From positions 1,305,543 to 1,369,542 of the forward strand of contig NZ_JALGBH010000002.1 of the NCBI RefSeq assembly GCF_022809115.1: a stretch of DNA of 64,000 bases. The letters are read 5' to 3'. The DNA comes from Pedobacter montanisoli (GTDB lineage: Bacteria > Bacteroidota > Bacteroidia > Sphingobacteriales > Sphingobacteriaceae). The notes under the pieces were generated by a model. It was given only the letters and a program-made list of their open reading frames with translations. It did no database searches and was not told the DNA's origin. The position numbers were made by a program, and so were the translations under genes. Shown one piece after another: positions 43,578 through 53,117 of the stretch (its first letter is position 1; each line of letters begins with the position of its first letter).

Positions 43578-46500
43578 ATGCTTAAAAAATTTACGCTTAT
43601 TGTTCTCCTTATCTTAACCGGTTTTTATGGCTTTGCACAACAGGACATAAAATACCGCGTAATACTGATTGGCGATGCCGGAGAGATGAACACCGGACAG
43701 TTGGAGTCTTTAAAAAGCGCTGCAAACCATGTAATCAAGGGAAAAACAACTACGCTTTTTTTAGGAGATAACATTTATCCAACCGGAATGGCTTTACCCG
43801 GAAGCAATAACATTAAAGAAACAGAACAAATCTTAAAATCGCAGTTTGAGCCCATGCGGGCAAATGGTGCTGCCGTTTATTTTGTTCCGGGCAATCACGA
43901 TTGGGATAAATCAGGTCCCAATGGCTTAGCAAAAATTCAGGCACAAGGCCAATTCTTGGCTTCCTTTAACGACCCTTTGTTAAAACTCGTTCCCGATAAT
44001 GGTTGTCCAAATCCGGTAGCCATTAATTTAACCGATAAACTGACCATTATTGCTTATGACAGCGAATGGTGGCTCTTTCCGTACGATAAATCAAATCCAG
44101 ATTGTGAGTGTGATACCAAAGAGCAGGTTATTATGCGCATGAGAGAACTACTGGCCCAAAACAAGGATAAGATGATTATTCTGGCTTCTCATCATCCGTT
44201 TCAAAGCTATGGCTCACACGGCGGTTACTTTACTTTAAAAAACCATATTTTCCCGCTTACTGCACTAAGTAGCAATTTATACATTCCCTTACCTATCATT
44301 GGCTCTCTTTATCCTTTTTTAAGAACAACTTTTCTTAATCCCGAAGATATGGGGCACCCGCTGTACAAAGAGATGATTGAAAAGGTAAACAGTGTTTTTG
44401 GCGATTTGCCCAATGTGGTTTATGCAGCCGGACATGAACATGGCTTACAATTGATCAAAAGTAAACAGCTACAAATTGTAAGTGGTGCAGGTGCAAAACA
44501 CAACCCTAACAAACTGGGCAAAAACTCATTGTTCCATAGTTTCGAAAACGGTTATGTGATAGCCGATCAGTTGATAAACAATGATATGCGTTATGAGTAT
44601 TATACTTATGGCACCAACGGCGTTACAAAAGTTTTCAGCTATACACAAGCTTACCAGCAAGTAGAAGATACTCCGCTTAAAATGGCAAAAGTAATTACTG
44701 CTGATAGTATGTTTGTAAAGGTAAAACCCTCATTTGATACGGTAAGCAATTTTCACAGGTATCTGTTTGGCGATAATTACCGAAAAGATTATGCCACCGA
44801 TACGAAATTGCCTGTAATCCGTATTTCTGAAATTATGGGTGGGTTAAAACCTACCCAACTGGGTGGAGGTAACCAATCTCGTTCACTCAGACTGGTAGAT
44901 AAAAATGGTAAAGAATATGCCCTGCGTAGTGTAGAAAAATACCCTGAAGTATTGTTGCCACAAGGTTTACGAAACACTTTTGCAAAAGATGTAATACGAG
45001 ATAACATGGCATCTCAGCATCCGTTTTCTGCTTTAATCGTACCAGTTTTAGCCAAAGCCGCAGGTGTACCGCACAGCAATCCGATGATAGGTCTGGTTTC
45101 TCCCGATAAAAATTTAGGAGATTATGCTCCGCTGTTTGAAAATACCATCTGTTTATTGGAAGAAAGAAATCCTTTGGGTCCTTCAGATAATACCGCCAAA
45201 ATGTTCAAAAAACTGGCTAAAGATAACGACAATACCTACGATGCGAAGATGTATCTCAGAGCAAAAGCTTTAGATGTATTGCTTGGCGATTGGGACAGGC
45301 ACGAGGACCAATGGCGCTGGAAAGCCGATACAACCAAGAAAGGATTAAAGTATTTACCTGTACCTAGAGATCGCGATCAGGTATTTTTCAGATCTGACGG
45401 TAAAATACAACGATATGCCCAAAAATCAGATTTGTTACCTATGATGCAGGGAATAGAACGGGATTTAAAAGACGGCGATTGGTTTTTATGGGAAGGAAGA
45501 GCGATAAACAGCACCTGGTTATCGCAATACACCGAGCAACAATGGAACAAGGAGATTAAGGAATTTTGTGATCTTTTTACCGATGAGGTTTTTGAAGAAG
45601 CACTGAAAAGATTACCTAAAGAAAGTTATGCATTAAGGCACGACCAGTTTCTGGCCGAACTTAAACAACGCAAAGCCAGTCTGCCAAAAGTAATGGGCCA
45701 ATATTATCGCTTTTTTAACCGCATTGTTGATGTGCAGGCAAGCCATAAAAATGAAAAAGCCGAAATCAATGGCTTAGAAAATGGTCATTTAAAAGTAGAA
45801 CTCTACAAGATCAACAAATCAGGCAATATAAAAGACGTAACTTTCAGCCGCGTTTTCGATCCAGAAATTACCAAGCAGATCCGCTTATATATGAGAGACG
45901 GAAATGACAGCGTATATATCAACAATAAAACTTCGCCCATCGCTTTGAAAATAATTTCCGGACATGGTAAAAAGGTATATAGTGTAACTGCTTCACGCCA
46001 GTCTGTGCGCTTGTTTGGACTTAAAGATGAAAATGTATTTGAAGGAGATGAGGTAAATAAACTTCGCCCTAAATTATCTGCCGATACCGGAAATGCAACT
46101 TATCTGAGCAAAGATCTGTACAGCAGAACATCTTTATATCCCAATGTAGGCTACAACCTTGATGATGGCATATCTTTAGGCGCTTTCATGAAGATCACCA
46201 ATCCGGGATTTAGAAAACAACCTTACGGCAATTCACAATCTTTTAGCTTTCTGTACGCTTTTGCTACCTCTGCCATCAGATTTAAATACATTGGCGACTG
46301 GTTAAAGGCCTTAGGTGAAGCCGATGTAGTAGTACACGCCCATGTACAAGCACCAGATAATACCCGCAATTTTTTCGGTGTGGGCAACGAAACTTCTTTT
46401 AACAATGGCATAAGATATTACCGTACCAGAACAAATCTTATCCAGCTGGAAACCACCATGCGCTGGCGCAGGCCAAAATCTACTTTTAGCATCGGGCCGA

Positions 46501-47168
46501 GTTTCCAGTATTATTCTTTTGATCAGAAAAATAACCAGGATAAATTTATCAATAATGTAGATGAGCTCAACTCATCAGATCGTTTTGTAATAAAGCGCAA
46601 CAAGCTGTATGCAGGTGCAATAGTTAATTTCATTAACAATACCCGCGATAACGAATTGTTACCAACTCTAGGAAGCTACATAGATTTTAAACTATCGGCT
46701 TATAAAGGCATAAGCAGTGCCGCAAGATCATTTGGACAGTTTACTGGTTCTATTGCCTTGTACAAAAATTTAGATGGACGTGCCAATTTGGTTTTAGCCA
46801 ACAGGTTTGGTGGTGCCATAACTGTAGGCAATCCCGCTTTTTATCAATATGCTTATTTAGGTGGCGAAGGCACACTTTTAGGTTACAGACAGTACAGATT
46901 TGCAGGCGAACATAGTTTCTATAATAATTTAGAACTCAGGATAAGACTGGGCGATTTTGTAAGCTATGTATTACCGGGACAGGTAGGCATTATGGGGCTG
47001 TATGATGTAGGACGTGTATGGGCAAAAAATGATCCTTCTAACCAATGGCATCATGGCGTTGGGGGCGGTTTATACTTCTCTCCTGCTCAGTTAACCATAT
47101 TAAGAGCAATTGCAGTTTACTCAAAAGAAGGATGGTACCCTCAATTTTCAATGAATTTCAGATTTTAA
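43578..47168 (+). CDS. Metallophosphoesterase / kinase-like / outer-membrane barrel protein
   Basis: The 1196-residue protein has a signal peptide (TGFYGFAQQ) and three parts. Residues 25-345 are a calcineurin-like metallophosphoesterase with D33 (GDAG), D64-N65 (LGDNIYPTG), N107-H108 (GNHDWD), H205 and H286/H288 (GHEHG). Residues about 400-700 carry LGDWDRHEDQWRW (570-580) and PVPRDRDQVFF, resembling the catalytic and metal loops of HipA/FAM20/CotH-like kinases. From about 860 on, a beta-barrel of Omp85/surface antigen type ends in the outer-membrane signal MNFRF. The first part may face the periplasm or outside. It starts 3 bp after the preceding gene. Confidence 0.8.
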   Translation: MLKKFTLIVLLILTGFYGFAQQDIKYRVILIGDAGEMNTGQLESLKSAANHVIKGKTTTLFLGDNIYPTGMALPGSNNIKETEQILKSQFEPMRANGAAVYFVPGNHDWDKSGPNGLAKIQAQGQFLASFNDPLLKLVPDNGCPNPVAINLTDKLTIIAYDSEWWLFPYDKSNPDCECDTKEQVIMRMRELLAQNKDKMIILASHHPFQSYGSHGGYFTLKNHIFPLTALSSNLYIPLPIIGSLYPFLRTTFLNPEDMGHPLYKEMIEKVNSVFGDLPNVVYAAGHEHGLQLIKSKQLQIVSGAGAKHNPNKLGKNSLFHSFENGYVIADQLINNDMRYEYYTYGTNGVTKVFSYTQAYQQVEDTPLKMAKVITADSMFVKVKPSFDTVSNFHRYLFGDNYRKDYATDTKLPVIRISEIMGGLKPTQLGGGNQSRSLRLVDKNGKEYALRSVEKYPEVLLPQGLRNTFAKDVIRDNMASQHPFSALIVPVLAKAAGVPHSNPMIGLVSPDKNLGDYAPLFENTICLLEERNPLGPSDNTAKMFKKLAKDNDNTYDAKMYLRAKALDVLLGDWDRHEDQWRWKADTTKKGLKYLPVPRDRDQVFFRSDGKIQRYAQKSDLLPMMQGIERDLKDGDWFLWEGRAINSTWLSQYTEQQWNKEIKEFCDLFTDEVFEEALKRLPKESYALRHDQFLAELKQRKASLPKVMGQYYRFFNRIVDVQASHKNEKAEINGLENGHLKVELYKINKSGNIKDVTFSRVFDPEITKQIRLYMRDGNDSVYINNKTSPIALKIISGHGKKVYSVTASRQSVRLFGLKDENVFEGDEVNKLRPKLSADTGNATYLSKDLYSRTSLYPNVGYNLDDGISLGAFMKITNPGFRKQPYGNSQSFSFLYAFATSAIRFKYIGDWLKALGEADVVVHAHVQAPDNTRNFFGVGNETSFNNGIRYYRTRTNLIQLETTMRWRRPKSTFSIGPSFQYYSFDQKNNQDKFINNVDELNSSDRFVIKRNKLYAGAIVNFINNTRDNELLPTLGSYIDFKLSAYKGISSAARSFGQFTGSIALYKNLDGRANLVLANRFGGAITVGNPAFYQYAYLGGEGTLLGYRQYRFAGEHSFYNNLELRIRLGDFVSYVLPGQVGIMGLYDVGRVWAKNDPSNQWHHGVGGGLYFSPAQLTILRAIAVYSKEGWYPQFSMNFRF

Positions 47169-47172
47169 AGCA

Positions 47173-49515
47173 ATGAACACCAACGTTATAAAGATCAATA
47201 ATAATGAATGTATTGGCCGTCAGATAGAATGGAGCCTGTCTTTCAGACCATTGGTGGCCTATCTGAAAAGAAGATTAAAAACCGAAGAAACCATTAAAAA
47301 GGAGTTTTACAGGTTCCTGCTTGAAAAAATAGAAAAAGAAGGTGCCCTAGCCAAAAATCTAGTGGTAGAAAACCTATCTGAACACAAAGAAACCCTCGAA
47401 CTTATTTTTACCATTTTAACGCCGTTAATGGCGAATGAGAAAGAATTGTATTGGGCTTTAAGTACGCCTGTTCCGGATCAGATTTTTTTCAGCACAGACC
47501 TGCTTTATAATTTCATTCAGAAAAATGTAGAAGAAAAAGATAGGGTTGATGAAGAATATGTAAAACAAAAAGAAAAAAATCAGTTAAAATTCATTTACAA
47601 TGTTATCCTAAAGCGGTATTACAATTATTCGGTACTTACCAATAATGAAATGCGCTTTGCCTACGATAATCCGCAAACAGGTTTAATCCAGTATTATAAT
47701 GTTAATGTAGATACCCAATTTGTAGATATTACCTACAAGAAAAATGAATTACCATCACTCAATTTCGAGCAGTTCTCTGGATTTGTGGATGATGAACATG
47801 GTTTAGAATTGTTGCATACCGCTTTACCTTTAAGCGATTTTAAGTTCGATGGCTTTACAGTAATTTCAATTACCGATGTTACCCTACAACATGCCATAGA
47901 TGGTATAAGAGAGGCTTTGGTTAACCACAATTACCAAACCGAGGCTTACAATCACATTATACAAACGCTGAGAACTTTAGGCGGAAATGCCCAATTAGAA
48001 TTTGGATTATTGCCTTTAATTACGGTAAACGATAAACCTATTTTGGATGATGATGATGATTCGAGTATGCTCATTAATGCAGGCAAGCAATTTGGTATAG
48101 ACGACAGCGTTTTTTACCAGCAATTAGAGTTATACAAGAATAATCCGCAACCTCTGTTTTTTAATAAGATTACAGATGAACAGGTAGCCAAAACACCATT
48201 TATGGATGCCATCAGAAAAAGTGGTATCAAATCTTATTCTATCTTACCTGCGTTTTATAATGCACAACTGGTTGGTATATTAGAAATCTACTCCAAACAG
48301 GAGGTTTTAATAGATGACCTGTTGCTCTCACGCCTGCATTCTGCTATGCCACTTTTAGGCCAGCTTTTTCAGTACCGTATAGAGGAATTTAACGCCAAGA
48401 TGGACGAAGTGCTAAAAGATAAATTTACCGCTTTGCAACCATCAGTACAATGGAAATTTAACCAGCAGGTATGGGAGTTCATCAAGAAGAACAAAGGCAA
48501 TAAAAATGCCCAGGATATTGAAACAGTCACTTTTAAAGACTTATATCCCTTATTTGGAGCCATTGATATCAGAAACTCTACCGTAGAGCGAAACCTGGCC
48601 TTAAAAGAAGATCTGAAAATGCAATTGGAAAAGCTGAGTTCTTCACTTACGGCCCTGAAAAAAACTATAAAATTAGACTTGATTGATAAAATTCTGTACA
48701 ACTGCAAAAACTGGATAGAAAAAACAAGCGACTTTATCAGTTCAAGCGATGAAGATGCATTAAACGAATTCTTGGAGTTTGAAGTATATCCGGTGTTAAA
48801 GCATGTAGAGAAAAACCACCCTGCGGCAAAAGAGATTGTGGATGATTATTTTGCAAGCATCAATCCCGATACAGGGATGGCCTACCAGAACAGAAGAACT
48901 TTAGAAACTTCTATGCAATTTATTAATTCATCAGTAGGCGAATATTTAGAACGTGCACAGGAAGAATTACAGAAAACCTTTCCATTTTATTTTGCGAAAT
49001 TCAGGACTGATGGCGTAGAATATGACATCTATATTGGTCAGGAGATTGCTCCGGATATTCCTTTTGATACGCTTTTCCTTAAAAATATGCGACTTTGGCA
49101 ACTGCAATCTATGGTAGAAATCGCACGTTTAACCAATCGTTTGGTAAATAAAATGGTTAAACCATTGTTAACTACGCAACTCATCTTTATTCATTCCAAT
49201 CCTATAGATATTAGCTTTAGAAATGACGAACGACGTTTTGATGTAGAGGGAAGCTATAATATCCGTTATGAAGTGATCAAGAAACGGATAGACAAGGTTA
49301 AGATCAGAGATAAAGATGAAAGGTTAACACAGCCCGGAAAAATAGCCTTGATTTATCACAATACTTTTGAAGCGAACGAATATTTAACCTATATCAGTTA
49401 TTTACAGGAACAGAAATTGTTAACAACAGACGTAGAAATGCTTGAACTGGAAGAACTTCAGGGCATAAGCGGTCTTAAAGCTTTAAGAGTTGGTGTAAAT
49501 TATGAAGCGGATTAA
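47173..49515 (+). CDS. Large cytoplasmic GAF-domain protein
   Basis: The 780-residue protein has no signal peptide or membrane helix. A GAF-type sensory domain is suggested around residues 310-400, with SGIKSYSILPAFYNAQLVGI and LEIYSKQEVLIDDLLLSRLH. The flanks are long and helical (KKTIKLDLIDKILYNCKNWI; ERNLALKEDLKMQLEKL). I see no kinase, cyclase or DNA-binding part. It is the last gene of the HD/Pycsar-like-ppk1 run, 4 bp after the barrel gene, and may sense a small molecule for this operon. Confidence 0.65.
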   Translation: MNTNVIKINNNECIGRQIEWSLSFRPLVAYLKRRLKTEETIKKEFYRFLLEKIEKEGALAKNLVVENLSEHKETLELIFTILTPLMANEKELYWALSTPVPDQIFFSTDLLYNFIQKNVEEKDRVDEEYVKQKEKNQLKFIYNVILKRYYNYSVLTNNEMRFAYDNPQTGLIQYYNVNVDTQFVDITYKKNELPSLNFEQFSGFVDDEHGLELLHTALPLSDFKFDGFTVISITDVTLQHAIDGIREALVNHNYQTEAYNHIIQTLRTLGGNAQLEFGLLPLITVNDKPILDDDDDSSMLINAGKQFGIDDSVFYQQLELYKNNPQPLFFNKITDEQVAKTPFMDAIRKSGIKSYSILPAFYNAQLVGILEIYSKQEVLIDDLLLSRLHSAMPLLGQLFQYRIEEFNAKMDEVLKDKFTALQPSVQWKFNQQVWEFIKKNKGNKNAQDIETVTFKDLYPLFGAIDIRNSTVERNLALKEDLKMQLEKLSSSLTALKKTIKLDLIDKILYNCKNWIEKTSDFISSSDEDALNEFLEFEVYPVLKHVEKNHPAAKEIVDDYFASINPDTGMAYQNRRTLETSMQFINSSVGEYLERAQEELQKTFPFYFAKFRTDGVEYDIYIGQEIAPDIPFDTLFLKNMRLWQLQSMVEIARLTNRLVNKMVKPLLTTQLIFIHSNPIDISFRNDERRFDVEGSYNIRYEVIKKRIDKVKIRDKDERLTQPGKIALIYHNTFEANEYLTYISYLQEQKLLTTDVEMLELEELQGISGLKALRVGVNYEAD

Positions 49516-49543
49516 TTACTAATGCTTAAATATCTTTAGTTCT

Positions 49544-50638
49544 TTATTTGGCAAACTTTTTATTCCGCCTATCATTTAAATATTTTCTTACGGGAATATC
49601 ATAAAACAACATAACGAGATAAGCTGCTCCAAGCAGCAGAAACAATCCGCCTATAACGATTAAAGTTAATGGTGTTGTACCCACTTTGTGGCTGGTATAA
49701 TAATTTCCAAACATCCACATCACGGCATAATGCGTCATATACAGCGGATAAGAGATTTTTCCTGAAAAGGTACAAAGCTTCTTTAAACCGGGTGCTAAGG
49801 CTGCCCCTGCTCCCAAAGCAATCAACAGAGGAAAATAAAACAAAACCACCAAAGGCTCAGATACCACCTTCCATTTTGAATAAGGCATCACAAATGCCAG
49901 AGACAACAAAATAGCTAAACCGATAAATCCCAACTTGTTTTTAATGATCCATTGAGAACGGTAAATCAGCAATCCCGCTAAAAAAGAATAAGAGATCCGG
50001 GCTGCTCCATCCCAAAAAGTAGGCCCACTCCATCCGCCCAATAAATTGCCTGAACGGTAGCAAACAAAGCAAATAGCTACTGCTGAAATTATCGTTAACA
50101 ATATTAAATATTTGCGGTTAAGCTTACAAAGTATAAATGCATAAACAATATTGGCAATATATTCCCAAAACAACGACCATGATGGAGCATTAAAACTAAA
50201 CAGGTTAAATCCACGATCAGCTACTATAGGCAGCGGAATTAATAGCATGGAACATAAAAACACCAAAATAATCTTAGTAGCGCTGTACAATTCGGGATGC
50301 CCGCCAAAGGGATCAAACAAAAATGCCAGCAAACCTAATACCGATCCTGCTATAACCAAAGGATGCAATCTGATGATTCTCGATTTAAAAAACTCCAGAA
50401 CTCCCATTTTTGCAATGCGGTCGTCATAAGCATAACCAATTACAAAGCCCGAAAGACAGAAGAAAAAATCTACTGCTAAAAAACCATGTGCAATAAAATT
50501 CTGGCTAAGATCCGCATAAACCCATTCCATAAAATGAAAGATGACCACCGCAATGGCAGCAATACCTCTTAGCCCATCAAGGATTTCAAAATGCTTTTTT
50601 GTCTCTAAGTCTATTGCAGTAGTTGGGTTGGTGTTCAT
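49544..50638 (-). CDS. Acyltransferase 3 family membrane protein
   Basis: The 364-residue protein (ATG at 50638; the longer frame to 50671 is less likely) is an integral membrane acyltransferase with about ten helices. Family marks are FEILDGLRGIAAIAVVIFHF at the start with the catalytic histidine, and FLAVDFFFCLSGFVIGYAYD. It adds acyl groups to sugars or surface polymers; the substrate is unknown. It is convergent with the GAF-protein operon and stands alone. Confidence 0.87.
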   Translation of the reverse strand: MNTNPTTAIDLETKKHFEILDGLRGIAAIAVVIFHFMEWVYADLSQNFIAHGFLAVDFFFCLSGFVIGYAYDDRIAKMGVLEFFKSRIIRLHPLVIAGSVLGLLAFLFDPFGGHPELYSATKIILVFLCSMLLIPLPIVADRGFNLFSFNAPSWSLFWEYIANIVYAFILCKLNRKYLILLTIISAVAICFVCYRSGNLLGGWSGPTFWDGAARISYSFLAGLLIYRSQWIIKNKLGFIGLAILLSLAFVMPYSKWKVVSEPLVVLFYFPLLIALGAGAALAPGLKKLCTFSGKISYPLYMTHYAVMWMFGNYYTSHKVGTTPLTLIVIGGLFLLLGAAYLVMLFYDIPVRKYLNDRRNKKFAK

Positions 50639-50767
50639 TAATTTATTTCTAATCAGCTTAAATTTGAGCAAGAGTAGCCCTTAGTTTGTCGTTCGGCAAG
50701 GTATTTAAAATTAATAATTCAAGCAAGTGATAAATGAGCAGAGTAAATCCTCTAAAAAATTCGTATA

Positions 50768-50798
50768 AATAAAAAAGCAGCTCAAAAAGAACTGCTTT
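50768..50798 (-). terminator. Terminator after DUF5694 gene
   Basis: On the minus strand AAAGCAGTTC pairs with GAGCTGCTTT (10 bp with one G-U) around TTTTT, ending in TTTTTT. It lies 60 bp after the gene. Its sequence resembles two other terminators in this window. Confidence 0.8.
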
Positions 50799-50858
50799 AA
50801 AAGCCGGTATATCTTATTAACAGCTCAACTATCGCATCAGGTTATTTACTGCGATACA

Positions 50859-51716
50859 TTAAAACTTTGTTTTTATTTTAGTTTGGCCAAGCCATTTCTC
50901 GGTTTCTACTACATTGAAATATGGGTTATCTTTAAAGAGCTGTTTAATAATAGGAATATGATCATTTCCAATAACCAGAAATATAGCATTTTCTTTATAA
51001 TCTAACTGCGCAAGGATTTTTGAATAGATGAAGATATTTCTACGGTACCAATCTGCCGTTAAATCGGCTCCCAGAAAATAATCAGCTTCTCTGCTGAATA
51101 CATTAGTATTACCAATTTGTGGATACACATTAATATAATGTGCCTGAGAACTTTGTTGTACAGCTGCTGAGTTAAGCCAACGGAGATATTCTAATAAGTC
51201 TACAGTGCTACGAACGGAATCACTTTTCATGAGTGTAGTTAAAGGTACGGTCATTCCCAAACCGTTTTTCTTAACTAGCTTATCTTGTTCGTTATGAGCT
51301 TTGATATAATTAGCCAATTTTTGATAATAAACACCGTACATACCGGGATGATCACATTGATAGATATGTGGATGGTTAAGTGCAGCGGCAACACGAGCAC
51401 CAACTTGCCAAATTTCATTTCTCATTTTTCTTAACTTCCCGTTTCTATATTCCTGATACGAGCTATCCATTTTGTTTTTATATTCCCATTCTGGCATGCG
51501 CTCTACAAAAACCTTATCAGGTTTTAAGCCGGTTACCATTTTCGCGAGTTTTTTAATGCTTTCCTGATGCTTTTCATCATTCACATCATAGGTTAAGGTA
51601 TCAACCTGATTGAAATGAAAAGTACCCAACAGGTAAACATTAATTTTTTTAGTTTGGGCAACGGCCGAAAAATGGAGCACCAAGAAAGAGAATAATAAGA
51701 TGCCTAGTTTTTTCAT
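50859..51716 (-). CDS. DUF5694 family secreted protein
   Basis: From the ATG at 51716 the 285-residue product has a signal peptide (LLFSFLVLHFSAVAQ) and matches DUF5694, a relative of the TraB/Tiki/EreA fold: KINVYLLGTFHFNQVD near the start, PDKVFVERMPEWEYKNK, and FLVIGNDHIPIIKQLFKDNP near the end. These conserved His/Glu residues line the putative active site of the superfamily. The function is unknown. The gene stands alone with a terminator behind it. Confidence 0.8.
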   Translation of the reverse strand: MKKLGILLFSFLVLHFSAVAQTKKINVYLLGTFHFNQVDTLTYDVNDEKHQESIKKLAKMVTGLKPDKVFVERMPEWEYKNKMDSSYQEYRNGKLRKMRNEIWQVGARVAAALNHPHIYQCDHPGMYGVYYQKLANYIKAHNEQDKLVKKNGLGMTVPLTTLMKSDSVRSTVDLLEYLRWLNSAAVQQSSQAHYINVYPQIGNTNVFSREADYFLGADLTADWYRRNIFIYSKILAQLDYKENAIFLVIGNDHIPIIKQLFKDNPYFNVVETEKWLGQTKIKTKF

Positions 51717-51824
51717 AAACAATAATTTAAAATATGAGTAGAATTTGCTCATATGACACCTTATTTAAAGAAACGTTGCATGGTAGAATTTTCCGTAAAT
51801 ATTATTCAGAATAGATAGAGACCA

Positions 51825-51853
51825 CAAAAAAAGCAGCCTTTGTAAGCTGCTTT
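51825..51853 (-). terminator. Terminator of VOC/SRPBCC/DoxX cluster
   Basis: On the minus strand AAAGCAGC pairs perfectly with GCTGCTTT around an eight-base loop and ends in TTTTTTT. It lies 29 bp after the VOC protein gene. Confidence 0.85.
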
Positions 51854-51881
51854 AAATTAGGATTATTGCGTATATAATTTA

Positions 51882-52280
51882 TCAAACATACAATACCCAC
51901 CTTACATCAAAAACATCCGTAATTTCTATGAGCTTTTCATTATAATTCCCCTCAAAAAGAATCTTTTTATTAAATTCCAGTTTTTGAATGAGTGCTCTTC
52001 TTACTTTAACATCGATACATTGTATAAAAATAGCCATATGGTTTCCAGGTATTCTTCCTTCGTTGTGTACCAGGTCAGAACCGTGGATAACGATGGATTC
52101 AGCAACAAGCGATGCGCTTACTATAGGCATTTCTGCATAACCCTGTAATCCTTTTTCAAAGGTTTCCAAACGCAATGTTCCGCCAAAGCAACTTTGGTAA
52201 AATGTGAGTGCCTCCTTACAATTTCCGGAGAAGGTAAGGAAAACAGCGCTCACAAATGGATTACAGTTAGGTGCAGTCAT
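51882..52280 (-). CDS. VOC/PhnB-like protein
   Basis: The 132-residue protein (ATG at 52280; a start at 52298 would overlap the upstream gene) belongs to the glyoxalase/bleomycin resistance (VOC) fold of the PhnB type: AVFLTFSGNCKEALTFYQSC at the start and HGSDLVHNEGRIPGNHMAIF in the middle. The usual metal ligands of catalytic VOC enzymes are not complete, so it may be a binding rather than catalytic protein. It ends the minus-strand cluster of VOC/SRPBCC/DoxX genes. Confidence 0.78.
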   Translation of the reverse strand: MTAPNCNPFVSAVFLTFSGNCKEALTFYQSCFGGTLRLETFEKGLQGYAEMPIVSASLVAESIVIHGSDLVHNEGRIPGNHMAIFIQCIDVKVRRALIQKLEFNKKILFEGNYNEKLIEITDVFDVRWVLYV

Positions 52281-52290
52281 AACAGAAGTA

Positions 52291-52740
52291 TTAAGCATCC
52301 GGAATTTCAGGTTCTACCAGTTTCATCAATTTCTCTAAGGATTCCTGCCAGCCTAAATAGCACATTTCAGCAGGTATCATTTCAGGAATGCCTTCCTGTA
52401 CCACTTTAAGTTCGGTACCACACAAAACCTTATTTAGCCATACCGTTGTGGTCATTTGTCCAGGTAAATTGGGATCGTCGAAAGTATCGGTGTACTTAAT
52501 GAATTCATTTGGTTTGATCTCAAGATACGTTCCACCAAAAGAATGGCTATTGCCTGTACTGAAATTAATAAAGGTCATTTTAAATTGGCCACCTTCTTTA
52601 AAATCCATTTGTTGTACGGTACATATAAAACCGTAAGGTGGTAGCCAAGTAGCATGAGCTAAAGGATCTGCAAATGCCCTGAATACTTTTTCAGGACTTG
52701 CTTTGATAACCCTATGCAAAGAAACGCTGTTACTTTTCAT
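52291..52740 (-). CDS. SRPBCC (AHSA1-like) domain protein
   Basis: The 149-residue protein is a START/SRPBCC ligand-binding domain of the AHSA1 type: LHRVIKASPEKVFRAFADP at the start, GGQFKMTFINFSTGNSH in the middle and YLGWQESLEKLMKLVEPE at the end. Such proteins bind hydrophobic ligands. It is 5 bp after the DoxX-like gene and shares its fold with the gene at 53117-53536, but the two are distinct. Confidence 0.85.
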   Translation of the reverse strand: MKSNSVSLHRVIKASPEKVFRAFADPLAHATWLPPYGFICTVQQMDFKEGGQFKMTFINFSTGNSHSFGGTYLEIKPNEFIKYTDTFDDPNLPGQMTTTVWLNKVLCGTELKVVQEGIPEMIPAEMCYLGWQESLEKLMKLVEPEIPDA

Positions 52741-52745
52741 GATTA

Positions 52746-53117
52746 TTAAGATTTAAGTTTACGATTATAGATATATGAAATCATCAATATAGCCAATACT
52801 ACAAGTGGCATAAACATATAGCCAATATTTTTATCTACGCAGGCATGACTGATGAAAGCAAAGATCAAGTTAAATGTAAGCCCTGCATATGCCCATTCTT
52901 TTAACCTGCTTGGTGTTTTAGGATACACAATGGCCCATGCGCCAAGTGCTTTACAGATAATTAAAGCGTAAGCAAAATAATCAGGGTAACCTAGCGGCTT
53001 GGTACCTGCCGTTGCATATTCTGGTTTAAATAGCAACGTGCTCAAGGGCATTATACCTTCCCAAAGTACAATGATAGTGGTTGCCACCCAAAAGATAATT
53101 TTATTCGTTTTCATCAT
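52746..53117 (-). CDS. DoxX-like membrane protein
   Basis: A 123-residue protein with four membrane helices matching the DoxX/DoxX-like family: IIFWVATTIIVLWEGIMPL, LGYPDYFAYALIICKALGAW and LKEWAYAGLTFNLIFAFISH. Its role is unclear; DoxX relatives are often placed with SRPBCC proteins in small stress or redox clusters, as here. It shares one base with the SRPBCC gene upstream (stop and start overlap) and is followed 5 bp later by a second SRPBCC gene. Confidence 0.83.
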   Translation of the reverse strand: MMKTNKIIFWVATTIIVLWEGIMPLSTLLFKPEYATAGTKPLGYPDYFAYALIICKALGAWAIVYPKTPSRLKEWAYAGLTFNLIFAFISHACVDKNIGYMFMPLVVLAILMISYIYNRKLKS

